Shown here in pieces: positions 8,745-18,008 of a DNA stretch of 64,000 bases. Numbering within the stretch: position 1 is the stretch's first letter; every line of letters begins with the position of its first letter. The stretch comes from Colletotrichum lupini (taxonomy: Eukaryota > Ascomycota > Sordariomycetes > Glomerellales > Glomerellaceae), in contig NC_064678.1 in the NCBI RefSeq assembly GCF_023278565.1, forward strand, positions 5,394,001 through 5,458,000. Direction: 5' to 3'. Under the pieces are notes generated by a model that made no database searches, had not been told where the DNA came from, and was given only the letters and a program-made list of their open reading frames with translations. A program made the position numbers and the translations under genes.

Positions 8745-11558
8745 TCAGATCGTACCTGGTACCGAAGAGAGAGTTGTGCTGCGCGTGCCCAAAGGTTTGT
8801 ATGGCCTCGCCGAGAGATTCGTCAAAGACTGGATGTTATAGAGCCTGGTTCCAACCCCTTCGTGAGCCTTGGGGATTTTGGTGCAGGGCACGAGAAGGAC
8901 ATTGCCCCCTTGGCGGCCGATGGCCGGCAAGGGCGTCTTGGGGCCGCCCATTACGACGCCAGGGAGGTCGGGATTGTAGCGTGCTTCCTCGAGCTCTTGG
9001 ATGCCCGACAAGTTCCAGCCACGAGACTTGCGCTTTCGGGCCCGGTCGTTTTTGTTGCGCTTCTCCACTACATCAGAAACTCGGAAACCGGGGCCATTCC
9101 AGCCCAGCTCCTCCTTGAGGACATCGTGCCGCTCGATGGCCTCCGGCTCCTCCGCCCAGGAATAGTCTACACCAGTCAGGCCAGTGGAGCTTGACTCATT
9201 AACATGATCTTCCAGCTCCTTGATTGTCTCGAAAACCTGGACAGGGGACCCGGCCGGCGCACAGCTAACGTATAACTCGCAAGCGAAACCAGGTGCCCTC
9301 TCCGCCTTCATGACGTGGTTGGCTCGTCGGAGCCAGGACTCGTACCCTACGTGGTACTTAGTGGCTTGGTGCCTGGTGAGATGGGCCAGGGAGGGCCAGA
9401 TCCGATCCTTCATTTTCTGACTTGCCGTGATGTCATTTGCGCACAAGTGACACTTGTATACGGGAACGTCATGGGGCCGATGGTCGAGCAGCATCTCCAG
9501 GACATGACGGACTGCATCCAGGAACGGGACCTCGGCGGCCGCTTCTCCGTAGTTAGGCTCCTCGGCAACGGTCATGGCGGCTGGGCGGGGCTGGTCGTCG
9601 GCGTCCGGCTCCGCGATTGCGTCTTGGCGTACAAACAAGTCATCATCAGGATCTTCGTTGCCGTCTTCAGACGTAGACTGCCCAGGAGGGCAATGCCCTT
9701 GTGTGCGCATGGATGCTCTGGCTCTGTCTACCAAGCCCATAGTAAATCGGTCCATTCGGTTGACAATCTCACGCTTTCTGGCATCTACATCTTGGTTCGT
9801 GATCTGATACGATTGCTCCTCAATGACCTGAGAACGCGCCGTTTCGTTGGCGACTCGGCGGAGACATCGCTTCCGGGACTTGATGGCGGCCGGATCATCC
9901 AACTTCAGCAGAAGGTCGTCCTCGGCAGCAAGCTTGTGGTATAACGCATCGGACGCCGGCCCGATGATTGTCTTCATTACGGACTCGGATAGTCGGAAAA
10001 GGACATTGCCATTTAGGTCACGTTCCATCTCTTCCTCTCTCTGCTGGTGATTTTCGTTTAGCCCAACTGCCGTCAGGTCGACACGGCGCCGGAGGTCAAG
10101 ATACGAGCGCTCGAGCGTTGCGCTCTCCGCGTCGTGGCCCATGATTTGTCTGGCCACGTCCAAGCCGTACGTTTGCGCGATTGTGTCGGCGGCGGACCTT
10201 CTGAGAGAGTAAAAGGTAATGGCTTCGGTCATGCCAATTTCCTTTGCCCTGGTCTTGATGTAGTCGGTCAAGGCCCCCGAGGTTGCTGGCTTCTCTGTGA
10301 TCCCTAGTCCTCGCGGGGCCCCAGCGAGAATGATGGGCTTATGAAGAAACTCCTCTTTAACCCGGATACGATTGGAGTCGCCAGTAAGGAGTTCTTCAAT
10401 CGTCGAAACTCCCTCCAAGGCCTGTCGCCGAAGGGCAATGACCAAAAGGCGTAACGCCGGAGAGAACGGAAGATTTGCCTGTTGGCGCGGAGATCGGAAC
10501 TCGCTGTAAAAATCCATGTCAGCTCGGACTGGAGAACGGGCAACAAAGTGTACTTACAAGTCCGTGAAGGAAGAGGTGAGGCCCTTTGCATTCTGGGCGA
10601 CGCCCTTGTCGAGTTTGGACTGCAGACTAGAGTCCTTGATGTTGCGGATCCTTAATTTCAAGGTGAACTCTCCGAGCTGCTCTCCTCTGATGAAATGGAC
10701 GTCGTCCCATACGATGAATTCTGGCCCGTTGTCCTTGAGGATCGTGGCGCCTCGGTGTTCTCTGGGGGCCCCAAGAGATCCGGGGCGCAGCGCGCAGCAT
10801 CTCGCAACCAGCCATGCCCAATGATGAGCCTCTGCCAGCTCGTAGCAGCTTGTTCTTGTTGCGTCTTGGTCTATGAGATAAATCACCTCGGCGTACGTCA
10901 AGATGGACTTCTTGATGCCTCGGTCAGACAACAGCCCCAACTCTTGACCGATGTAGGCGCACGCCTCGTTCAGTCTCTGTTTAATTTGCCACGTCGGAAT
11001 TTTGGCTCCAATGACTATTCGGAAGTGTTTAGATTAGTACAGTGTACTTTTGGTTGGTCATGAGCAGATGGAAGACGTACCAGGTCGGGATTGAAACTTG
11101 TATTTGATCCAGAAGATGAGCTTGTCAACTTTGGCGCGAAGGGTGCTATAGGCGATATAGTTGTGAGAGGAATTTCGAGAGGGGGTGAACTTGGCGGCAA
11201 ACATGATATACTCTCGCATCAACTGTGTGACCTCTTCCCAGCTGCCATTCACGGGGTCCGGAAAGCTGGCTGCTTCGAGCTCTTCGTCTGTGCAGTCTCC
11301 GAGCTTCTTGACGAGCTTGACGAATCTCTGATAGGAGTCCAGAATCCTGTTCTCGTCTTGCTGAGTTTTGATCGAATGAGTCCTGTGGCCCACTGATCCC
11401 GCAGCGAGCCTCTGTGCTTCGGCGACAGCACTCTCGACGTTGAAGGATTCCCCCTGCCCGTCGTCGGCGACGTTCTCTAGCAACGCAGCGAGTCCTCTTC
11501 CGCTGGTACCTCCTCGAGCCCGAAGGCGCTGCAACGAACTACTGCTTCTAGAGGCCAT
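8745..11558 (-). CDS. Tyrosine recombinase, DUF3435 / Starship-captain-like
   Basis: Three exons on the minus strand: 11558-11081, 11014-10558 and 10503-8745. Both introns are GTACGT/GTAAGT...AG and the product is 897 aa with no frame break. DUF3435-type tyrosine-recombinase features can be read in order. The N-terminal helical core-binding region is about residues 100-230. The box I arginine is in 'ALRPGSL' (about R236). Box II is 'FYSLRRSA', with Tyr in the HxxR histidine position (about Y410/R413). 'IMGHDAES' supplies about H435, and 'ERSYLDLRRR' supplies the nucleophile (about Y446). The C-terminal half holds a likely Cys/His finger ('YKCHLCANDI' followed by HLTRH and later His) and a Lys/Arg-rich region. 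Such proteins are often auto-annotated as 'FluG domain'. The predicted reaction is strand exchange at specific DNA sites through a 3'-phosphotyrosine link. An island palindrome overlaps the start codon (11553-11563) and another lies just past the stop (8730-8740). A Crypton-type recombinase is the main alternative. Confidence 0.85.
8897..8907. repeat. Island palindrome, exact copy, in coding sequence
   Basis: Reads GGACATTGCCC inside the recombinase C-terminal region. On the coding strand it supplies codons for G-N-V. Confidence 0.7.
9688..9698. repeat. Island palindrome, exact copy, in coding sequence
   Basis: Reads GGGCAATGCCC inside the recombinase gene. The codon register differs from that of the 8,897 copy (it encodes G-H-C-P on the minus strand), so protein conservation alone does not explain it. 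Confidence 0.7.
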
Positions 11559-11563
11559 TGTCC
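11553..11563. promoter_or_regulatory. Island palindrome overlapping the recombinase start codon
   Basis: On the coding strand this reads GGACAATGGCC, so the ATG of the recombinase lies inside the palindrome core (one mismatch to GGRCAWTGYCC). The flank AAAA before it matches the extended AARGGRC form. A protein that binds the palindrome here could block recombinase transcription or translation initiation; that is inference. Confidence 0.5.
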
Positions 11564-12033
11564 TTTTGGTGTATCTAACAACTATGCGTCCAGGAAGACT
11601 CGAGAAAGGGGACTGAGACGCGTTCCGAATGAAGAAGTAAAAGCGGGCGAAACAGAGGAGAAGATGACCCCGGAGAGGGACAAGCGGTCTCAAAAGTCCA
11701 ATGGCGTTTTGGAGAATCCCAAGTCGCGGGAGGGAAAATATAATAGTCCTCAAAAGTTGAAGAACATCCAGAGAAGAAAAACGAGTCTCTTGAGAGCAAA
11801 TAATGACGTTGTCAAGAGGAAAACCAAGCTTTGAAGGTCGAGAACGGTTGAGAAAGAATGGCGTTCTCTACAGCCAAAGGGCAATGCCGTACGAGACAGT
11901 CGCACTTCCAGAGAGTCGAAGGACAATGTCGTACTCGCGAGGATGGGCGATGAAAGTCAGAATTGTCCCTGAGGGCAAACCACGAGCGATGAAAATAAAT
12001 CGGGAGAGCAAACGACCTTCTGAAGTGCCGCAA

Positions 12034-12044
12034 GGACAATGTCC
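12034..12044. repeat. Island palindrome, exact copy, in the 40-bp array
   Basis: Reads GGACAATGTCC; core of one array unit. Confidence 0.7.
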
Positions 12045-12467
12045 CACAAGCGAGTCTCGTAGAAGAAAGAGATGGCTCGAAGAGTCTCAAAGAAAACAGT
12101 CGAGGAATGATCCCTAATCGAAACGGTCCTTGAGGGCGAGAAGGCTCCTTGAAAGTCAAAGAAAGACCCGCAAAGCAGTGGACGAGTCCAGGGCGAGTAA
12201 AGAACGGTCTCAAAGACGGTCAGGAGTACAATGTCGCCAGATAGAAGAGCAGCTCCGGAAGTCAAAGAGGGCAACGCCGTATGAGAGAAGTAGTCTCCAG
12301 AATCGAAAAGACACTGTCGTACAAGAGGACGATTCTCGGGAGTCGGAATGGTTCTTGAGACAAACCGAGAGAGCAGTGGACGAGTTCACTTTGAAAGGCG
12401 TGATGACTATCTCAAGGAGGTGAGAAGTACAATGCCGTAGGAGGGAGAACAGCCTCTGGAGTCGAAA

Positions 12468-12478
12468 GGACAATGTCC
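12468..12478. repeat. Island palindrome, exact copy, last unit of the array
   Basis: Reads GGACAATGTCC and is preceded by GAGTCGAAA, the conserved end of the previous unit. Confidence 0.7.
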
Positions 12479-12510
12479 TGCGAGAGAAGTGTAGCCTCTG
12501 AGTTGAAAAG

Positions 12511-14217
12511 ATGAGTCGTTTTCTTTCTTGGAAAAGAAAGCTACGCGGCCTCAAGTAGCCCGAAGAGAAAAGGAGATCTTGGAGGTCTCCCGAGATGACA
12601 GTGACAATAAAGAGCCGGAGGCAACGAGAGCACGACTGCTTTCGAAAGAAATGAAGAGAATCGCGATCGGACAGAGCACACAGTTTTATAAAAAGAGCCG
12701 GCGGTCTGCAGAGAAGCGAGGCTATCGAGCGTATCTCTCACGAGTTAAAGTTGCATCACGTCGGGAGATGCTTTTTTTCTCTCACGCCAGAATTTCTTAC
12801 AGGCCACGCAGGGCACACAAAAGTTGTGTGCCCTGAGTGTGCCGATATGGCCCATGTACAAAGGTACCCCCCGACGGTGACTTGCGACAGCACGAGGTAC
12901 TTGGAAGACTTTGTGACGATGAGTCGGGAAGGAGGGCACTGTACATCTCGTGCCTGCCGGGGCTATCGAGCTCGCCAGAAGAGGGAGGAGTGTGTGAGCG
13001 TGGCTGTCGGCCGATAATGTTCCGCTCACGACGTCATGGCGATGCTCGTCCGTGCCTGCCATGGCAGCGGGCAGCAACGAACCACTCCTGCCTCAAGCAG
13101 GAGGGTCCCAAACCAGAACTCTCCGCCGCTCTCTGCAGAGGAGATCTCCTGATCGCCAGTAGAAACGATTAGGCATCACGGATGAAGGGGCTGATGGGAG
13201 AGGGTGACTTATGATTGGTAAACTATTCATTCTTAAGAAAAGGGCATTGTCTTTGCTGCCCCTGAGTACCTGGCAATGAACTGAGGGCTTGCGTCATGAT
13301 TGACCCTCATCATCCGCACTAGTAATGAAACTTGCCACGACAATGCTTTGGTGATGGGAATAGCTTCAAGTGTAAGGTTGTGGCATGGCGGCAAGGTACT
13401 TCTGCATGGTGGTGGTCTGGGTGTGGCGCAGTGGTATCTGTGAGGGGTATCACGAGCGAGCAGCCCGGTCGACCAGACCATCGGCCGTTGGCCTGGTGGG
13501 TGACGAGCCGAAGGGGTGGAGTCCGCGACATTGCAGATTCCCCGTTCAAGAGACAGATCCTGCAAAAGTCCGTCGAAATTTGAACGTGGTCGGGACGTGT
13601 TTGCGGCGAACCATGGTGCTTCCGTCGGGCGTGTGCCTCGATTCCCCAATGAGGAGAAGAGAGGAAATGTTTCTTCGGGCGTTCCTCGTCGAGATCACAA
13701 ACTTGTCTCGATCCTGGGATTTCCCCGTCGAGATTGGGGTGGACGTGGGAATATCTCGACACCCAGCTTCCGGGGAGAGGGTGCGCCACACCTCGGCGCG
13801 GTGTTGAGTGCGCACGGACTCTTCGGCAGAGCGACGTACCTTTTCTGGTGCCCACATCTCCGATTCCGCTCGACTACACCTCACCTTCCTCTTGCCTGAA
13901 CAGATCGACAACGATTCCTTCTCACCCCTTTGCGAAGACATTGACGACAGTCGAGCGTGCCGTCTTACCTGCCTGCCGTTCTGTCGTACGTCCGCAGACA
14001 GACAAGCCAGGTCCTTCCTGCACCAGAGCTTTCAGCCACAGCCCCTTCACCCGCTTCGACTTTGATGGACATGTCACTTGGTCAAGTCTCTGGAGGAACA
14101 TGTCATTGTCACTTTCTGAATAATCATCTACATTGTCCTATAGCCATAGGCCAGCAACGATGCGCGATGGACTCGCGCAAGGTACGCACGCCATCTAAGG
14201 TAGAGAGAGGCCAGAAG
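12511..14217. other. Non-genic or decayed stretch of the island
   Basis: About 1.7 kb without a gene I can support. Several overlapping open frames occur on both strands (for example minus 13,546-13,941 and minus 12,745-13,077, the latter with a CVPCVACKKFW run), but none has a start, splice or domain I trust. It holds a perfect hairpin at 12,811-12,833 and a one-mismatch palindrome at 13,242; weaker palindrome copies lie at 13,338 and 14,128. It may contain the remains of further genes. Confidence 0.4.
12811..12833. repeat. Perfect inverted repeat with 10-bp arms and 3-base loop
   Basis: Arms GGGCACACAA and TTGTGTGCCC flank AAG. It lies about 300 bases beyond the 40-bp array, on the side away from the recombinase. 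It could form a hairpin in DNA or RNA; its function is unknown. Confidence 0.6.
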
Positions 14218-14261
14218 GGCATTCCCCCTTTCCTCTGAGAATCTCCTCGAGGCACTGAGGC

Positions 14262-15534
14262 TCAAACTTCCATATCCTCGTCATCGCCATCATCACCGTC
14301 CTCTACGCCGCCCTTCTCATCGCCCTCGTCCTCTTCCTCAATCTCCAGCTCGTCAACATGTCCCTCGCAGGCATGGACCGCGCGGATAATGACTCCGCCG
14401 TACAGGCGCTCGTAGTCCTGCGCAATGTTCCGATAAATGGCCTCGATGTAGGCCCGGGTCGCATTGTATTCGTGACAGTTGGCGAGCTTGTTGAGGGTCT
14501 CACCTAGGGGGATGGGATGAGGCGGGGGAGGAACTTGTAATCGAACGCGCGGGCAGCGCCCTGGTTGATCGAAGTGGCCGCATCCTTGAGGAGCTTTCGA
14601 AACGACTCCAGGTCTCTCTTCACCATGGTGAGGGCGGCTCAAACGGCTCGTCGACGCAGAGAAGTTGAATGATCCCATGGTTGGCCGCAGTCGCTTCATG
14701 GCCCAGCGCCAGGCCCTCGACTTCGGCAATGATCTCCTTGATGATCGAGGGGTCGTCGACGGGAGCCGAGTCGAGCTTGGCCGCAAGACGCGCCAGGCGC
14801 GCCTCGGTCGAAAAAGTCTCGCACGGAATGGGCTGGTAGATGAAATTTGACTTGTCGGTACCGTTGTCCTTGGCCTCCTCTTGGACCTCTTGGGCCCACG
14901 ATGGATCGGTGACAGCGCCGATACGGGCACCCAGAGACCGCTCTCGCACTTTCTTGGTGCCTTCTTCCAGGTCCATGAGATGCTGATTGAAGAAGACGCG
15001 ACCCTTGCTGCTGGGTATATTCATCGACATACACACGCCCTCCTTGTCAGGCTTGACGAGACAAATGGCCTTGGCCGCCTTGCCATGCCGGTCAATCTCG
15101 TAAGCCACGACAAACACCTTGTCCTGAAAGTCGCTCGCCAGCAAGGGCTTCTCGCGCATCTCGGCCGGCTTGCCGAGCGAGACTTGTGCCTTGAGCTGCG
15201 GGATGAAATATGGAGCAGCAATCACCAGACTCTCCTTGGCCTCGATGGCCTCGATTATACGCTTGTTCGTGGCCTCGAGGTTATGGGGGTCCATGGTGAA
15301 GACGGGCTCCAGGCCGAGCCCAAAGATGGACTGAAGCGTCTCGTACTTGGCCTTCACTTCTTTATCTGACTTGCTCTGCATGTGCGTAAGGCCCGACCTG
15401 ACGCGGTACACCTGCATGACCGAGCCAGAATCTTCGAGGCCGTCGTCAAAAGCCGCACCTCCGGTGGAGAAGGTGTAGTTGGACTTGACGTCCATCTTCT
15501 CGCCATTTGCTAGCTGCCTTCCAGGCCTCACCAT
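14262..15534 (-). pseudogene. Truncated, frame-broken paralogue of the 558-aa island protein
   Basis: The 5' part (15534-14620) is open for 304 aa. It aligns by eye along its length with the intact gene at 39,286-41,015: 'STGGAAFDDGLEDSG' versus 'TSGRSFDDEIAGG', and 'IIKEIIAEVEGLALGHEATAAN' versus 'TIIQEIEALGLEHPGTASN'. After 'VDEPFE' about 130 codons present in the intact paralogue are missing. Homology resumes in another frame near 14,626 ('KLLKDAATSINQGAARAFDYK'), then in a third frame to a stop at 14,262 ('LANCHEYNATRAYIEAIYR', acidic tail). Two frame changes without usable introns make a functional product doubtful. It is divergent from the SNF2 pseudogene that starts at 16,338. Palindromes flank it: 14,218 (one mismatch, past the stop) and 15,685 (one mismatch, upstream). 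Confidence 0.6.
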
Positions 15535-16337
15535 TATGTCGCTAGAGTACTATGCCCTATCGCGTCAGTTACGTCTTCTTCCGGGTCTCTTTATAGATTT
15601 AGGGTGTCGCCTTTCATTGCGCCAGTGCTCCATAGATTGAAGACGTGAGGAGGAGGAAGAAGAAGAAGAAGAAGGGACATCAAAGGACATTGCTCTTACC
15701 GGTCGGTCGTGTATGATGTCCTCGTGTGTCAACTAGTCGCTGAGAGAAAGCACTTATTGTTGCTATGGAGGCCTGCCCGGGATGGAGTGGACAGCTCTGA
15801 TGATTAGCGAAGACGTGAATCTTCTGCTTGTATCGGGCGAGGTGTGTTGAGCGAGGGGTCTAGTTCTTCTGAATCAGATTGACCGAAGAAACGATACACT
15901 TCCTGAGAGGCGTCCGGTTACGCCGTGCTAAGCGAGCTGCGAATCACTCTATGGGAGGTCTCTCGGTACAACGCGTCTGCTGGTGCCGAAGGTTTGTCAA
16001 TCTCACTTCACCTCGCGGCCTCGAGGCTTTCAATCCTTTCATCCTTCACCCTAAGAGCACACGCGCCAACTTCACATATTTTCTGTCCCTATCACTTTAT
16101 CTTACACTCAACTTCGTGGGCGTCGCTTTCAGTCGTACCTTTGGTCACTATCTGGCCTCCACGTCCTAAGAGTCGACGAGAACCTTACCCTCCCTCTCAA
16201 CGCTCATAGCTACATCCCGCCGACTCCGTACCGACCTTGTGAGTGTCGCCAAATTCATCAACCTCTCAAAAAGAGACCACCCATGTCACATCGATCTTGC
16301 TAATGTATATTGTCCTCAGCCCCCCAGACCTCCGATC
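15535..16337. promoter_or_regulatory. Shared intergenic/promoter region of the first divergent pair
   Basis: About 800 bases between the divergent starts of the unknown-family gene and the SNF2-like gene. It contains an AAG-rich microsatellite at about 15,648-15,675 and a one-mismatch palindrome at 15,685-15,695. A two-mismatch palindrome at 16,305-16,315 lies just before the SNF2 start. Pyrimidine-rich leader sequence precedes 16,338. No other gene is seen. Confidence 0.45.
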
Positions 16338-17803
16338 ATGAGACCCAAGAAGAAAGCGGGCACATTATCGAACGCGCCCCGACAACCCAAGAGCGCCTTC
16401 GATACCCGTCTGCCTTCACAGGATGGGCTTCCAGCGCGCGTGGTCTTCGACGCCAAGAAGCTGCTCGCCCTTCAGATGGGCTTGGAGTTTGATAATTCGA
16501 GCGAGAAGGTCGAAGCAGTCGATTCGCAGGCAGGTCGTGTTGCCCTTTTGATACACGAGGCCGACACCCATCATGAGCCCGCCACGTCGTACTTGACGGC
16601 GACCGACAGTCTCCAAACTTGAATCCTTCGTCGAAATGCTTCGGTCAAGCTGTACAAGAAAGGGCTTTACCCTTTGGGTCCGAGCCCTACCGTCAGCAAC
16701 GACGAGGTCATTGCCCTTCCTGACAAGAGCATCCACGAGACCTTCAGCTTCGAGTCAGCGGCGAGAGACATGACCACACTGGCCACTGGCTTGATGCAGG
16801 ATTTCAAGCCAGGAACCGCGATAGTTCATTCACAAGCGATGGAGGAGGACAGAGACGCGTTCAGGGACACTTTCGAGATGGCCATGGGACACGCGGCAGG
16901 TCTGGTGAGGGCCCGCCGGTCGACATCATCTCGCAGAGCCGTCAAGGGGTTGACAGACTCCGACGTTGACTCTAACGAAGATGTCACCGACTATGATACC
17001 GAAGAGGAGGCCGAGTTTGACTCAGGTGATGGCGACGATGACGCTGATGGTGAAGACGACCCCGATGAAGCCGATGATGAAGATGATGAAGATGGAGATG
17101 ACGTCGAGCCACAACAGACCTAGAGCGCTGCAGACAGTCTCAAGGTCGTTGAGGAAGACTTCGTGAACTTGGAAGAGCGAAACGGACCAGCAGGTCAACC
17201 CACTGAGAAGCTGGTAATTGGGAACGTTTCTGGACAAGGCTTCGACGAACCATTCGTATCTGTCACGGAACCCAGCTTTCTAGTCAAGTACATTGCCCTC
17301 GGAGTACGTTTTCTGGCCCAAAGGAACTTGGTCTTGTTGCTAATTCTTACTTGTGGTTAGGTCTATATCCGCGAAGACTTCCAAGAGAGGGACAAGTTCC
17401 GCCCCAGCCCCAATCTCGAGACCGTCTTGCGACCGTGGCAGCAGGAGGGCGCCGAGCTGCTGAGCCACATGCTCAATGGACCTCTACGAGTCGCGGTCCT
17501 AGGTGATGGAGTGGGACTGGGCAAAACCTTGACCAGCATCAATGTCGCTTTACGCGACCCAAACGAACCATACGAAGGACCGATTCTAGTTGTAGCGCCC
17601 AAGGCCGTTCAGTCCACGTGGTTGGACGAACTCTCCTTTCACTTCCGACAGGTAAGGTGTTTCCATCGCGCGACAAAGCCCAGAGACAAGTGTCCAGTTG
17701 CTGACACAATGGCAAATCAGCTCAAGGGGCCAAAGGTATTTGTTCTCAAGGGCAGGAATGTCTCTGCGGCCGAGATTTCCGGCAACGAACACGACTTTAT
17801 TAT

Positions 17804-18008
17804 TGTCGGATTGGAAGTCCAATTCGACCGCGGCATACAGCCGACTGCGCAGGGGCCAATTGGGGGCCCTATTTACGATTATCATAGCCAGCCTAACCTA
17901 CGGTTAGAACCTCTTTTTTATACCTACTACGCAGATATTTATATAGTTTAATTAAACTCTTCGTTAACTACGGTTCGAACTAACTACTCTATAATAAGGA
18001 TATTAATA
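17804..18008 (+). repeat. 5' LTR of copia copy 1
   Basis: 205 bp. It aligns with the LTRs at 24119-24323, 26326-26527 and 32969-33173. It is the least degraded at its 5' end, retaining TG and GC-rich words such as CGACCGCGGCATACAGCCG. Confidence 0.85.

Larger units (their letters stand above)
11842..12510. repeat. Array of imperfect ~40-bp purine-rich repeats upstream of the recombinase
   Basis: Units start with a palindrome-like core, at 11,879, 11,921, 12,034, 12,226, 12,269, 12,309, 12,427 and 12,468, with a weak one at 11,958. The intervals are 42, 37, 76, 192, 43, 40, 118 and 41 bases, close to multiples of 40. The better units read core GGACAATGTCGTACGAGAG, then a purine-rich middle, then AGTCTCC-like and GAGTCGAAA. 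Cores at 12,034 and 12,468 are exact. The array lies 0.3-0.95 kb upstream of the recombinase ATG. It resembles subterminal transposase-binding repeats or an iteron array. Open frames through it are probably an effect of its composition. Confidence 0.7.

Noticed and set aside
11803..12836. Open frames through the 40-bp repeat array on both strands
   Set aside because: Low-complexity purine-rich repeats stay open by composition; no start, domain or intron support.
13319..13855. 178-aa minus-strand open frame in the unexplained stretch
   Set aside because: Overlaps two plus-strand frames of similar length and has no recognisable domain.
14000..16000. CRISPR-like interpretation of the spaced repeats near the recombinase
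   Set aside because: The array is at 11.8-12.5 kb, its units are imperfect throughout, there are no unique spacers between identical repeats, and the genome is eukaryotic.
17812..17820. LTR start at TGGAAGTCC
   Set aside because: Right LTRs and both copies match for eight further bases upstream once RIP changes are allowed (TGTCGGAT / TATTAAAT), and only the earlier start gives a 5-bp duplication (ATTAT).
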